A DNA stretch of 64,000 nt from Chryseobacterium sp. OV279 (GCF_900128945.1 NZ_FQUD01000001.1:558001-622000), one strand, 5' to 3'. Counted from the first letter of the stretch, positions 36,642 to 47,383 are shown. Program-made: numbers and translations. The notes: generated from the sequence alone by a model not told the origin.

Positions 36642-37295
36642 ATGAATACAATTGTATTGTCAAAACAGTTTTCTTTAATAAACTCCTGGATCAATGAGCT
36701 TAGGAATATAGACATCCAGCATGACAGAATGAGATTCCGTAGAAATATGGAACGTATAGGTGAAATTGCAGCGTTTGAGATCAGTAAAGGATTAGAATAC
36801 AAAGAAGTAGAGATTCAAACCCCATTAGATAAGATCAAAGTTCAGGAAATAGCCGTGCAGCCTGTAATTACCACTATTTTGAGAGCCGGAGTTCCTTTGT
36901 TTGAGGGGATTTTGAGTTACCTGGACAGAGCAGACTGCGGTTTCGTTGCAGCCTACAGAAAGCACGATGCCAACGATTATTTCTCTATCAAACAGGATTA
37001 TCTTACCTGCCCGAATATTGAAGGAAGACCATTAATTGTAGCAGATCCCATGTTGGCAACAGGAGCTTCATTAATTGAAGCCATCAAAGATCTTTTGACA
37101 AACGGAACACCAACTCAGCTGCATATTGTAGCCGCAATTGCTTCAAGACAGGGAGTAGAAACCATCGAAAAAGCTTATCCTGACGCGAAAATTTGGGTAG
37201 GAGCCATCGATGAAGGATTGACTTCAAAAGGATATATCACACCAGGACTTGGTGATGCCGGAGATTTAAGCTACGGTGAAAAACTACAACGATAA
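36642..37295 (+). CDS. upp: Uracil phosphoribosyltransferase
   Basis: 217 residues. Converts uracil and PRPP to UMP (pyrimidine salvage). The PRPP loop ADPMLATGASLIEAI, the flexible-loop region VAAYRKHD and the uracil-binding end DEGLTSKGYITPGLGDAGDLSYG are all present. Length is close to the ~210 of the family. It ends 3 bp from the stop of the convergent hydrolase gene. Confidence 0.97.
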   Translation: MNTIVLSKQFSLINSWINELRNIDIQHDRMRFRRNMERIGEIAAFEISKGLEYKEVEIQTPLDKIKVQEIAVQPVITTILRAGVPLFEGILSYLDRADCGFVAAYRKHDANDYFSIKQDYLTCPNIEGRPLIVADPMLATGASLIEAIKDLLTNGTPTQLHIVAAIASRQGVETIEKAYPDAKIWVGAIDEGLTSKGYITPGLGDAGDLSYGEKLQR

Positions 37296-37298
37296 ATA

Positions 37299-37988
37299 TT
37301 AGGAGAGATTCCAGAAATCTTTCATCAGATCAGATAATAAATTAGGCCGTACTTTTTCCATAGGATGCTTTGTATCCGGGAGTATGGCCAATTTTGCATT
37401 CGGAATACTTCGGTAAGCACGGATGCTTTCCTCAATACTCACCATATTGTCTTTATCTCCGGTCATAATCTGTACAGGAATATTGATAGCCCACAAACTG
37501 CTTTCATTAAGAGGTGGATTTTTACCAAGTGAAACCATCATCTGAGCAATGGCCGGCAGTAACTGCTTCCATTTGGCACCATGCTGATTTTCCAGCTGTT
37601 CGGCATATTTCGGAACTTTTAAAAGAATAGATTCCGGATCAAGCATTTTACTTTCCTTTAAAGCCTGCTCCTCGGTCCAGTTGAATTTTGTACCCAGAGT
37701 CATGATGGAATTAATTCTTTCAGGATATCTAAGACTACAGTTAAGGGCAGCATAACCTCCCATACTGTGTCCGAAAATGCAGACGTCTTCTAAGTTCTCC
37801 TTTACCAAATAATCTCTTATCTCCTCAGTATATTTCTCAATGCTTATACCGTTTTCAGATAACTCAGTACTTCCGTGTCCTGAAAATAAAAGCGTATGGA
37901 TATTGAAATGCTTTGACAGCTCCTTTTCATAAGGTTTAAAAATATCAGAGTGTCCCAATGCACCATGCAGTAAAAGCAGATTTTTCAT
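37299..37988 (-). CDS. Alpha/beta-fold hydrolase
   Basis: 229 residues from the ATG at 37988 (a TTG two codons upstream is less likely). Alpha/beta hydrolase features: LLLHGALGHSDIF (oxyanion loop), GHSMGGYAALNC (nucleophile Ser), MTGDKDNMVSIEE (acid) and PDTKHPMEKV (catalytic His). The substrate cannot be told; small esters or lactones are typical. No operon partner is visible. Confidence 0.9.
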   Translation of the reverse strand: MKNLLLLHGALGHSDIFKPYEKELSKHFNIHTLLFSGHGSTELSENGISIEKYTEEIRDYLVKENLEDVCIFGHSMGGYAALNCSLRYPERINSIMTLGTKFNWTEEQALKESKMLDPESILLKVPKYAEQLENQHGAKWKQLLPAIAQMMVSLGKNPPLNESSLWAINIPVQIMTGDKDNMVSIEESIRAYRSIPNAKLAILPDTKHPMEKVRPNLLSDLMKDFWNLS

Positions 37989-38039
37989 AATCAAAAGTTT
38001 ACCCGAAAATTAGGAAAAAGAATTGAGTTTCGGGCTATG

Positions 38040-38164
38040 GGGTGAGAGATGCGGGTTTCGGGATGTGTATGTCCCTAATTGCTGGTTACTAGTTGTTGGC
38101 TGACAGTCGTTGGTTCAAATCCCGAAACTTTCAAACTCTCCCACACTCATATTCTCAAACCCTC
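38040..38164. repeat. GAGAGTTT-type dispersed repeat, copy R3
   Basis: Contains GATGCGGGTTTCGGGAT, TTGCTGGTTACTAGTTGTTGGCTGAC and, in reverse orientation, CTTTCAAACTCTCCCACACTC words shared with R1, R4 and R5. It fills the space between the hydrolase and ComF-like genes. Confidence 0.7.
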
Positions 38165-38818
38165 TTACACATCCACTGCCATCACCAATACACTCACCAT
38201 ATTATCCCCGGAATTCAAAATCTCCCAGGCAATGGATGATACGGTGTTTCCGGTAGTGAAAACGTCATCTATTAGAAGAATATGTTTCCCCGAAATTGAT
38301 TTTGAAAGAGAAAAGGGATTTACTGTTTCCAGACGGTGTTTTTTATCTTTTAAGGCCTGTGCTTTGGAATAATGATTTCTTTGAATAAGTTCATGATCGA
38401 ATGGAAGGTTATAAAATTTTGATAAAGTTTCTGTAAATAAATGGAGCTGATTATAGCCTCTTTCCTTTAATTTCTTTGGATGAAGCGGAACCGAAAGCAG
38501 CAGATCCGGTTTTTTATCTTTGAAATCCAGGCGTTCTGCAGTCCATTCGGCTAGAGTTTTCCCTGCATTTTCCCTGCTTTTATATTTCAGTTCGTGGATG
38601 ATTTTTTGACTCAGTCCATCCTGTTCAAATTTCATCAGAGCATATGTATTTTCAACAGGAAAAAGGAGCCTGCATTTTTCTTTGATGATGTCATCACCGA
38701 AATAATCAAAGTGCGTAAAATGAATCTGTTCAAAGCATAAACTGCAGACCAAAAGCTTCGCGTCTATGATCCGGCTGCAGTGGATACAGCGGTTTGGGAA
38801 AAATAAATCTAATATCAT
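38165..38818 (-). CDS. ComF family phosphoribosyltransferase-like protein
   Basis: 217 residues. The N-terminal zinc finger-like pair CIHCSRIIDAKLLVCSLCF and the phosphoribosyltransferase part (LLSVPLHPKKLKERGYNQ, then LLIDDVFTTGNTVSSIA, the PRPP loop) define the ComF/GntX family, linked to DNA uptake and purine-like salvage. The length is typical. It lies 3' of the ScfR gene on the same strand, separated by a tandem repeat. Confidence 0.93.
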   Translation of the reverse strand: MILDLFFPNRCIHCSRIIDAKLLVCSLCFEQIHFTHFDYFGDDIIKEKCRLLFPVENTYALMKFEQDGLSQKIIHELKYKSRENAGKTLAEWTAERLDFKDKKPDLLLSVPLHPKKLKERGYNQLHLFTETLSKFYNLPFDHELIQRNHYSKAQALKDKKHRLETVNPFSLSKSISGKHILLIDDVFTTGNTVSSIAWEILNSGDNMVSVLVMAVDV

Positions 38819-38889
38819 TGTGTTTTTTTTTATTAGAAGTTAGATGTTAGAAATTAGAAGTTAGAAGCGTAATTTGTAATTTTGCAACT

Positions 38890-40410
<1,521 letters not shown>

Positions 40411-40466
40411 AGTCAAATATAAATAATTGGATGCGATTATCCGCATAATAAATTTTAAAAATAATT

Positions 40467-40480
40467 AGCGAACGTTCGCT
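40467..40480. promoter_or_regulatory. Perfect 14-bp palindrome, probable ScfR/RamB-type operator
   Basis: AGCGAACGTTCGCT lies between the divergent regulator and malate synthase genes, at the position of the -33 element of a TATGTTTG -7 box (40500-40507). It is GC-rich in AT-rich surroundings, as expected for an operator. Confidence 0.65.
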
Positions 40481-40499
40481 GTGTGTGAATATTTTTATT

Positions 40500-40507
40500 T
40501 ATGTTTG
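40500..40507 (+). promoter_or_regulatory. -7 promoter element of malate synthase
   Basis: TATGTTTG matches TAnnTTTG, ~28 nt before the ATG. No TTG -33 box is seen, which suits an activator-dependent promoter. Confidence 0.55.
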
Positions 40508-40535
40508 TAACATCAAATCACAAAATCAATAGGTT

Positions 40536-42113
40536 ATGGAAACCAGGACGCAATTAAAAATAAAAGCTCAGAAGCCGTTTGACGATGTTTTTACTCCGGA
40601 ACTGACCGGTTTTCTGACAGCACTTCATCAGAATTTTAATCAGAAAAGGTTGACGCTTTTAGAAGAAAGAAAAAATACACAACAGTTTTTTGATTTGGGA
40701 AATCTTCCGGGATTTTTGCCAGAAACAGCAGAAGTGAGAAACAGTGACTGGACCTGCGCACCACTTCCTGTTGATCTGCTGGACAGAAGAGTGGAAATAA
40801 CAGGACCCGTAGACCGGAAAATGATCATTAATGCACTTAATTCCGGCGCATCCACTTTTATGGCTGATTTTGAAGACAGCAGCTCGCCAACCTGGGAAAA
40901 CTGTATTCGAGGTCAGATTAATTTAAAGGATGCTATAAGACGAAATATAGATTTCACGGCTGAAAATGGAAAATCTTACCAGCTTGATGAAAAAACGGCT
41001 ATTCTTCAGGTTCGCCCAAGAGGATTGCATCTTCCGGAAAAACACATAGAGATCAACGGTGAAGAAGCATCCGGCTCACTGACGGATTTTGGAATTTACT
41101 TTTTTAATAATGCAGAGCAACTCATAGAAAATGGAAGTGGTCCTTATTTTTACCTTCCGAAATTAGAACATTATAAAGAAGCCCGCTGGTGGAATGAGGT
41201 TTTCGTTTTTGCTCAAAAATATCTTGGAATTCCTACAGGAAACATTAAAGCAACTGTTTTGATTGAAACGATTACAGCATCTTTTCAGATCGATGAAATT
41301 TTATTTGAATTAAAAGAGCACAGTGCCGGACTGAATTGCGGAAGATGGGATTATATTTTTTCATTCATCAAAAAATTCAGAAATCTTCCTGAGTTTATGG
41401 TTCCGGACAGAGATCAGGTGACGATGGCTTCTCCTTTTATGAGCGCTTATTCAAAAAGAGTGATTGAAATTTGCCATAAAAGAAATGTTCATGCTATCGG
41501 TGGAATGGCCGCACAAATTCCTGTAAAAAACGATGATGAAGCCAATGCCGCTGCTTTTGAAAAAGTAAAAAAGGACAAAGAGCGTGAAGTGAAAAACGGC
41601 CACGACGGAACCTGGGTGGCACATCCTGCATTAGTATCGGTTGCAAAAGAAATTTTTGATCATCATATGCCTGCCAAGAACCAGATTGATAGAAAATTCG
41701 AATACCATATCAAAGAAACAGATCTGCTTGAAGTCCCACAAGGTGAAATTACGGAAAAGGGCGTAAGAAAAAATATCAACGTTGGTATTTTATATCTGGA
41801 AAGCTGGCTGATGGGAGTGGGTGCAGCAGCCATTTATAACCTGATGGAAGATGCCGCCACGGCAGAAATCTCCAGAACGCAACTCTGGCAATGGCTTAAA
41901 AACGATGCTAAGCTGGATAACGGTCTTGTCTTAACCAGGGAAATGATTCTGCAATGGGAGGCTGAAGAAATAGAATACATCGAAAAATATGTAGGCGAAG
42001 AACGTTTTAAAAACGGAAAATTCAATTTAGCAAAAGAACTTTTCAACGAACTGGTATTCTCTGAAAAATTCGAAGAATTCCTGACCTTGAAAGCGTACCC
42101 GTTTATTGGGTAA
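40536..42113 (+). CDS. aceB: Malate synthase A
   Basis: 525 residues. Condenses glyoxylate with acetyl-CoA to malate (glyoxylate shunt). Motifs: FMADFEDSSSPTW (Mg-binding acids), LQVRPRGLHLPEKH (catalytic Arg), KATVLIETITASFQIDEILFEL, RWDYIFSFIKKF, AIGGMAAQIPVK and the C-terminal catalytic-Asp region NVGILYLESWLMGVGAAAIYNLMEDAATAEISRTQLWQW. Length matches the A isoform (~530). It forms a unit with isocitrate lyase, separated by a 140-bp inverted-repeat element. Confidence 0.97.
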   Translation: METRTQLKIKAQKPFDDVFTPELTGFLTALHQNFNQKRLTLLEERKNTQQFFDLGNLPGFLPETAEVRNSDWTCAPLPVDLLDRRVEITGPVDRKMIINALNSGASTFMADFEDSSSPTWENCIRGQINLKDAIRRNIDFTAENGKSYQLDEKTAILQVRPRGLHLPEKHIEINGEEASGSLTDFGIYFFNNAEQLIENGSGPYFYLPKLEHYKEARWWNEVFVFAQKYLGIPTGNIKATVLIETITASFQIDEILFELKEHSAGLNCGRWDYIFSFIKKFRNLPEFMVPDRDQVTMASPFMSAYSKRVIEICHKRNVHAIGGMAAQIPVKNDDEANAAAFEKVKKDKEREVKNGHDGTWVAHPALVSVAKEIFDHHMPAKNQIDRKFEYHIKETDLLEVPQGEITEKGVRKNINVGILYLESWLMGVGAAAIYNLMEDAATAEISRTQLWQWLKNDAKLDNGLVLTREMILQWEAEEIEYIEKYVGEERFKNGKFNLAKELFNELVFSEKFEEFLTLKAYPFIG

Positions 42114-42205
42114 GAGAGTTTGAGAGTGGGAGAGTTTTGGGATTTGAGATTCGAGCTGACCAATATTAACCGACAACTCTAAAACTCTCCCACACTCAAA
42201 CGCTC
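42114..42205. repeat. GAGAGTTT-type dispersed repeat, copy R4 (hairpin form)
   Basis: Two 25-nt arms (42114-42138 and 42181-42205, 23 of 25 complementary) around a 42-nt loop between aceB and aceA. The arms carry the GAGTGTGGGAGAGTTTT word seen in R1, R3 and R5. In the transcript it would form a long stem that could alter aceA expression. Confidence 0.8.
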
Positions 42206-42255
42206 CGACACTTATGTCCTCCAACTTAATACAAAAACAACAAATCCAAAATATT

Positions 42256-43536
42256 ATGAAAACAAGACAAGAACAGATCCAGGCCTTAGAGCAGGATTGG
42301 CTGAACAATCCCCGCTGGACCGGAGTAAAAAGAACGTATACTGCTGAAGAAGTATTAAAGCTTCGCGGTTCGTACACAATTGATTATACCATTGCAACCG
42401 AAATGTCCAAAAAATTCTGGGATAAACTGAATAACCAGGATTATGTAGCCGGACTTGGTGCACTGACAGGAAACCAGGCGGTTCAGGAAGTTGATGCAGG
42501 GCTGGAAGCGATTTATCTTTCAGGCTGGCAGGTGGCTGCGGATGCGAATCTTTCCGGGGAAATGTATCCTGACCAGTCATTATATCCCGCCAATTCAGTG
42601 CCTTCTGTGGTGAAAAAGATCAATAATGCTTTATTAAGAGCGGATCAGATCCAGTCGGTGAGTGGAAATGGAGATAAAGAATATTTAGTCCCGATTATTG
42701 CAGACGCAGAGGCCGGATTCGGAGGGAATCTGAATGCTTTTGAACTGATGAAACAGATGATTGAAGCAGGAGCTGCGGGCGTTCATTTTGAAGACCAGCT
42801 TTCATCGGCAAAAAAATGCGGGCATTTGGGTGGAAAAGTTTTGGTTCCCACTCAGGAAGCTATTAATAAGTTGGTTGCAGCACGTCTTGCTTCAGATGTA
42901 TTGGGTGTTCCAAGTATTATCATTGCCAGAACGGATGCGGATGCAGCAGATCTTCTGACCTCTGATATCGATGAAAGAGACAGGAGATTTGTAACCGGAG
43001 AAAGAACTTCTGAAGGTTTTTATGTAGTTAATAATGGAGTAGAGCAAGGTATAGACCGCGGACTTTCATATGCGCCTTATGCAGACCTGATCTGGATGGA
43101 GACCTCTAATCCTGATTTGGAGCAGGCCAGACAATTTGCGGAAGGAATTCATGCTCAGTTTCCAGGGAAAATGCTGGCTTACAATTGTTCCCCATCGTTC
43201 AATTGGGCGGCGAGATTAAGTGTGGAAGAAATGGCTAATTTCCGTGAGGAGCTTGCAAAAATGGGGTATAAATTCCAATTTATCACACTGGCGGGCTTCC
43301 ATGCATTGAATACTGCGATGTTTGAACTTGCTTTAGCTTATAAGGAAAGAGGAATGGCAGGATACTCCGAACTTCAGGAACGTGAATTTGCTCTTCAGCA
43401 GAAAGGATTCAGGGCTGTAAAGCATCAGTCATTTGTAGGAACAGGATATTTTGATGAGGTTCAAAATGTAGTAACTAATGGTTCTTCCGCAACAGTTGCG
43501 ATGAAAGATTCTACGGAAACGGCGCAGTTTCATTAA
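42256..43536 (+). CDS. aceA: Isocitrate lyase
   Basis: 426 residues from the ATG at 42256; an in-frame ATG at 42214 adds 14 unlikely residues and lies beside the repeat. Cleaves isocitrate to glyoxylate and succinate. The active-site signature [13 protein letters not shown] with catalytic Cys is intact, as are [12 protein letters not shown] (Mg site), [16 protein letters not shown] and NCSPSFNW. Together with malate synthase it allows growth on acetate or fatty acids. A terminator follows. Confidence 0.97.
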   Translation: MKTRQEQIQALEQDWLNNPRWTGVKRTYTAEEVLKLRGSYTIDYTIATEMSKKFWDKLNNQDYVAGLGALTGNQAVQEVDAGLEAIYLSGWQVAADANLSGEMYPDQSLYPANSVPSVVKKINNALLRADQIQSVSGNGDKEYLVPIIADAEAGFGGNLNAFELMKQMIEAGAAGVHFEDQLSSAKKCGHLGGKVLVPTQEAINKLVAARLASDVLGVPSIIIARTDADAADLLTSDIDERDRRFVTGERTSEGFYVVNNGVEQGIDRGLSYAPYADLIWMETSNPDLEQARQFAEGIHAQFPGKMLAYNCSPSFNWAARLSVEEMANFREELAKMGYKFQFITLAGFHALNTAMFELALAYKERGMAGYSELQEREFALQQKGFRAVKHQSFVGTGYFDEVQNVVTNGSSATVAMKDSTETAQFH

Positions 43537-43566
43537 TTATTTTATAGTAATTTTTATAAATACATG

Positions 43567-43592
43567 CCTTCTCAATATTGGGAAGGTTTTTT
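43567..43592 (+). terminator. Terminator of aceA
   Basis: CCTTCTCAA-TA-TTGGGAAGG near-palindrome followed by six T. Confidence 0.82.
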
Positions 43593-44076
43593 GGTGTGAA
43601 AAAGAAACCGTTAAGCAGACGAATTTGTGAAAAACATGACGATATATAAGATGATTTATTTTTTTTATATAGATGCAAGACTCATGTTTTTTAGTCACTT
43701 TTTGTAATATGTCTTGTTTTGATTGATTTTTTACAGGTTTTGTAGTGGTGTTGTGTTGTTTTTTCTGTTAATAAAGTATTATCTGATCCGAAAATATGTG
43801 TTAATATATGATTTGTTAAATATTGATAACTAGTAAGTTAATGATCTGCGTTGTTAACCGCTTCTATTACTGGGTTATTTTTTTAACCATTTATACTAGT
43901 TTTGAACAGAACGAAATGGTGCTGGTTTTAAGATATTGTTCCATAACTTAAAAATGACAATTGATCATAATTAAATAAAAGAAGTGAAAATTAATTAAAG
44001 AATAACATACACCATCTTACTGGTTGTTTATAAAAAAAATTGGTGCCCTGCCAATGCCCATGATTCTAGATCGTCA

Positions 44077-44267
44077 ATGAATAATGAAAACAGTATGGAG
44101 TATCTCCAAAAGAGTAAAGATGAAAAAAGAATTTCTTGCTGTTAAAAGATGATCGTCGCAAGAGGGAAAAAGTAGATTCTAAAAACACAAATGATGATGA
44201 TGAAGTATGTGCCGATGGGCAGGCCTGCTTCATCTTTCTTTACGGAATGATTAAGAAAAGAACTTAA
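44077..44267 (+). pseudogene. Possible small acidic/Cys peptide gene with a frameshift
   Basis: ATG at 44077 opens MNNENSMEYLQKSKDEK. Adding one A in the A6 run at 44123-44128 would continue into KNFLLLKDDRRKREK...DDDEVCADGQACFIFLYGMIKKRT and a stop at 44265-44267, 62 or 63 residues in all. Alternatively ATG at 44120 (MKKEFLAVK) joins the same tail by losing one A at 44144-44147. The two frames are otherwise coherent and the tail has a Cys-x6-Cys. It could be a decayed gene, a sequencing slip, or chance. Confidence 0.3.
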
Positions 44268-44334
44268 AATTTAACCTGTTTTTAAATCATTTGCCACCGG
44301 AACAATAATCAAAAGTTCATATATTTGGTTATTA

Positions 44335-44739
44335 ATGAAGCCGAAAACAGAAATGAATTTAATTTATGAAAAACAGATTCAGGTAACTGAAGAACATATA
44401 GACCAGAATAATCATGTCAATAATGTACAATATGTACATTGGGTGGAGGAAATAGCTGCCGAGCACTGGGATTCTTTAAAGCATAAAACAGAGTTCGCTG
44501 AATTCGCATGGATACTTGTTGATCATCATATTCAGTACAAAAAACAGGTGTATCTTGGGGATGTAATTACAGTTAAAACTTACCCGAAAACTCCTGAAGG
44601 CATAAAACAACCAAGAAAAGTGGAGTTTTACTGTAATGATAAGCTCGTTGTAGATTCAAGCACTCTTTGGGTCTTGGTTGATTTGAAGACACAAAAGATA
44701 AAGAGACTGGAAAGTGACTGGATGGATGCCATTAAGTAA
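44335..44739 (+). CDS. Acyl-CoA thioesterase, hotdog fold (4HBT family)
   Basis: 134 residues. Hotdog-fold features: an N-terminal strand, DQNNHVNNVQYVHWVEEIAAEHW (conserved Asn-His and catalytic acidic helix), VDHHIQYKKQVYLGDVITVKT and VLVDLKTQKIKRL. It resembles YbgC/FatA-like thioesterases acting on acyl-CoA or acyl-ACP. An internal ATG at 44353 is an equally possible start. No operon partner. Confidence 0.88.
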   Translation: MKPKTEMNLIYEKQIQVTEEHIDQNNHVNNVQYVHWVEEIAAEHWDSLKHKTEFAEFAWILVDHHIQYKKQVYLGDVITVKTYPKTPEGIKQPRKVEFYCNDKLVVDSSTLWVLVDLKTQKIKRLESDWMDAIK

Positions 44740-44746
44740 TGGACCA

Positions 44747-46204
44747 TTAAAATATATAGGACTGTACACCACAGTTTTTATAAAATGTCTCTGAGTCTTC
44801 AATAGAGTTTGAACGATATAATTCCTGAAGCTCTTCTATAGATAGCTTTTTCTGGATTTCCCCCTGCAGATCCAGGATATACCATTCGCCTCCTGTTATT
44901 ACGTGCTCGTCATAATGTACCTCAGGTTTTTTCCATTCACTGTATTCATTATATAAATCAAACCGGTATACTTCTCCGTTTTTGTTGGCCAGATATAGGT
45001 TTTCGTTGAGTTCTTCGATCCATTCATATTCAAATGGGATGAGTATTTCGGATTGTAGATTTATAATTCCCCATTTGCCGCTTTCCAGTTTTTTTCCGTG
45101 GCTGGTGTATAGATCCGGATTATCAGCGGTGATTTTTGTGCCGATCAATTCTGTGAAATTTTCAATATAGGTCCATGTGAAATCGCCTTTGAATGCTCTT
45201 AATCTTGTTTTATCATATGTCCAGTCCAAATAATCATAACCTGGTACTATTTCAATAGACTGATTATTCAGAATACCCCATTTTTTTTGAACATCAAAAA
45301 ACCGGATAAAAGAATTTTTCTGGTCTACGAGCTGTCCTTCTGTGACCTTTATTTTAGTTTTATCTGTAAAGAAGTGGAGGGAAATATCATTTTCATGAGG
45401 AGTGATGGCAGAGTCTAAAGAATCGTTGACGAATATTTTCTGATAAATTCCATCAATTAAAGGCTCATTCCGATGGTTGGTTAAAGTGAAACCGCCCTCT
45501 TTTTCAATAGTATATAAAGTGTGAGAATGAATTTTTTCGGCATAAGGTACACTGATCTCTGTAAAACTGCTGTTTTTTTCATTAAAACCAATCGTTGGAA
45601 TATGATTGGGCAAATGTCCCTTCTCCTCTTTTATAAAACGCCCTTTGGTGTCAAAATAAAAAAGTCTTCGCACATAGTTATTCATATCTTCTTCATTGTC
45701 TGGAAACATTGAGCCGCAAAATATATTAAAATCAGGATAATATCTTACTTCATTAAAAAATGGAAGAATCAGGATGCTCTTATTTTTAGAATCCATAACA
45801 CCTGCCAGATGATGGTAGGTATTGGCGAAAAATTCGTCATAAGGTCTGGAAACCCTGTTGATATCAAAGTTGACCAGATACATTAAATCAGCATATTCCC
45901 ATAAAACTGAGAAAGGGTGTTCCTTATTCTTACAATGAAGAGTGTGCAAATCGTCTTTAACGGTTACCGGGTACATTGCGCAAAAATCATCAGTTCTGTG
46001 ATTCTCAACAGATACGCTTTTCAGATATTCATTGAAATCCAGATCCAGAATAAACTTGTAATCGAACCATTTCTCACGCTTTGCTTTTTCTTCTTCCTGA
46101 AATTCTTCATCAGAATAGAGTGGGTCTTTGCCCAGGTAACTTCGTATAAAGTTGTGTTCTTTTTTAAACTCAGGATTTGTTTTATCATTATTCATGTCTC
46201 CCAT
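44747..46204 (-). CDS. WG-repeat-containing protein of unknown function
   Basis: 485 residues, no signal peptide. At least two WG-type beta repeats are visible (KKWGILNNQSIEIVPGYDYLDW and KWGIINLQSEILIPFEYEWIEEL), with more diverged repeats in the middle. The charged N-terminus (MGDMNNDKTNPEFKKEHNFIRSYLGKDPLYSDEEFQEEEKAK) is not recognised. WG-repeat proteins in Bacteroidota are often linked to conflict or surface systems, without known biochemistry. It converges on the thioesterase gene with a 7-bp gap. Confidence 0.72.
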   Translation of the reverse strand: MGDMNNDKTNPEFKKEHNFIRSYLGKDPLYSDEEFQEEEKAKREKWFDYKFILDLDFNEYLKSVSVENHRTDDFCAMYPVTVKDDLHTLHCKNKEHPFSVLWEYADLMYLVNFDINRVSRPYDEFFANTYHHLAGVMDSKNKSILILPFFNEVRYYPDFNIFCGSMFPDNEEDMNNYVRRLFYFDTKGRFIKEEKGHLPNHIPTIGFNEKNSSFTEISVPYAEKIHSHTLYTIEKEGGFTLTNHRNEPLIDGIYQKIFVNDSLDSAITPHENDISLHFFTDKTKIKVTEGQLVDQKNSFIRFFDVQKKWGILNNQSIEIVPGYDYLDWTYDKTRLRAFKGDFTWTYIENFTELIGTKITADNPDLYTSHGKKLESGKWGIINLQSEILIPFEYEWIEELNENLYLANKNGEVYRFDLYNEYSEWKKPEVHYDEHVITGGEWYILDLQGEIQKKLSIEELQELYRSNSIEDSETFYKNCGVQSYIF

Positions 46205-46246
46205 TTTAAACTTAAGCTAAAAATAATTAATTTCAAACTTAAGCTT

Positions 46247-46287
46247 TATCTTTTTACTATGATAGGGATTGCCAAAATTTTCACATT
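46247..46287 (+). repeat. 41-bp direct repeat, upstream copy (queD 5' remnant)
   Basis: 35 of 41 bases match 55296-55336, which spans the -7 box, the ATG and the first ten codons of queD. The remnant still encodes MIGIAKIFT against MIRITKIFT, then diverges. It marks the left side of the RHS locus. Confidence 0.7.
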
Positions 46288-46498
46288 ACAGGGATTGAAC
46301 AGAATAAATTGTACTTCGAAGAAAATTAAAGCGATATTTTGTTTTTAGTTTAAATTTTAATTTTATATAAATATTATTGAGAATGATATAATGGATTCTA
46401 TTGTTTTGGTGTGAATATATAAACGTAAGGTGTTTTAAATCATAGTTTTAAAGTTGTAATTTGTTAAATAAATCTTTCTTTAGTGAGGTAAAAAAGAA

Positions 46499-46506
46499 TA
46501 CTTTTG
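46499..46506 (+). promoter_or_regulatory. -7 promoter element of the RHS cluster
   Basis: TACTTTTG matches TAnnTTTG, 34 bp before the ATG of the first gene. Confidence 0.55.
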
Positions 46507-46540
46507 CAAAAAATAAGACAATCTATTTTTACATACTAAG

Positions 46541-47374
46541 ATGAAACAAAAATTATTATCAATGACCCTGTTGGTGTCATCGTTCACATTTGCACAATCA
46601 TGGAATCTGACAGGAAATTCAGGAACAAATTCTTCGGGAAACTTTATTGGAACAACAGATAACCAGCCATTGGTTCTTAAAACTAACAGTGCTGAAGCAA
46701 TGCGTATTCTTCCTGATGGAAAGATTAGAGTAGGGATAAACGACCCCAAAGCAAATGGTGCTGAGTTTTTTAGAATCTATAAGGCTGAGAACCCTGTCCT
46801 GGAAGTTGCCAGTTCATTAGGCTCATTCCAGATTACAAAATCTACCTGCGACGGATGTTTTGGAGGTAAAACCGGAGATACAGTGCTTAGAAATATAAGC
46901 AGAACCCATAATATTATTCTTTCGATGCCTAATGATAACAATGACGGGCAATATTATGTAGGGGTTCAGGATCTTGCTAACGGTATTTGGGTGAAATTCT
47001 TTAATAACGCTACTGCAAGATTTGACGGTAAAATCTTTGCTAAAGAAGTTGAAGTTAAGGCCAATGTTTGGGCGGATTATGTATTTCAAAAAGATTATAA
47101 GCTAAATACTTTAGAGCAGGTAGAAAAACATATTCAGGAAAAAGGACATCTTCCCAATATGCCTTCGGCAGAAAAGGTGATGCAGGACGGGATCAACGTA
47201 GCAGAGATGAATGCAAAGCTTCTTGAAAAAATTGAAGAATTAACTCTTTATTCCATTCAACAGAATAAGCAGATAAAAAATCTTCAGGAAGAGAACAAAA
47301 CGTTGAAATCTCAATCTCATGAGATTGAAGAATTGAAAAAACAGGTTCAACAGATTCTTTCCACCAAAAAATAA
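46541..47374 (+). CDS. Secreted fibre-like protein with C-terminal coiled coil
   Basis: 277 residues with a signal peptide (…SSFTFAQ). A beta-rich body (NQPLVLKTNSAEAMRILPDGKIRVGIND is typical of flavobacterial tail-fibre-like proteins) is followed by DYVFQKDYKLNTLEQVEKHIQEKGHLPNMPSAEKV...NVAEMNAKLLEKIEELTLYSIQQ and a ~45-residue coiled coil. The C-terminal part resembles trimeric fibre/chaperone regions near S74 peptidases in Bacteroidota. It starts the RHS cluster and is spaced 9 bp from the next gene, so it may form a surface structure with the RHS protein (inference). Confidence 0.75.
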   Translation: MKQKLLSMTLLVSSFTFAQSWNLTGNSGTNSSGNFIGTTDNQPLVLKTNSAEAMRILPDGKIRVGINDPKANGAEFFRIYKAENPVLEVASSLGSFQITKSTCDGCFGGKTGDTVLRNISRTHNIILSMPNDNNDGQYYVGVQDLANGIWVKFFNNATARFDGKIFAKEVEVKANVWADYVFQKDYKLNTLEQVEKHIQEKGHLPNMPSAEKVMQDGINVAEMNAKLLEKIEELTLYSIQQNKQIKNLQEENKTLKSQSHEIEELKKQVQQILSTKK

Positions 47375-47383
47375 ACACCACAG

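Larger units (their letters stand above)
43537..44334. other. Long intergenic region (798 bp)
   Basis: After the terminator at 43567-43592 no normal gene is seen. The region is AT-rich with a small hairpin (GGTTA-N6-TAACC near 43875-43895) and a possible frameshifted small gene at 44077-44267. Confidence 0.6.
46205..46540. other. Intergenic region with a remnant copy of the queD start
   Basis: 336 bases. 46247-46287 repeats the promoter and start of queD (see the repeat entry). The rest is AT-rich and ends in the promoter of the first gene of the RHS cluster. Confidence 0.7.

Noticed and set aside
46258..46348. 29-codon frame from the queD-like start (MIGIAKIFT...)
   Set aside because: Similarity to QueD stops after about ten codons, so it is kept as a repeat remnant, not as a gene.
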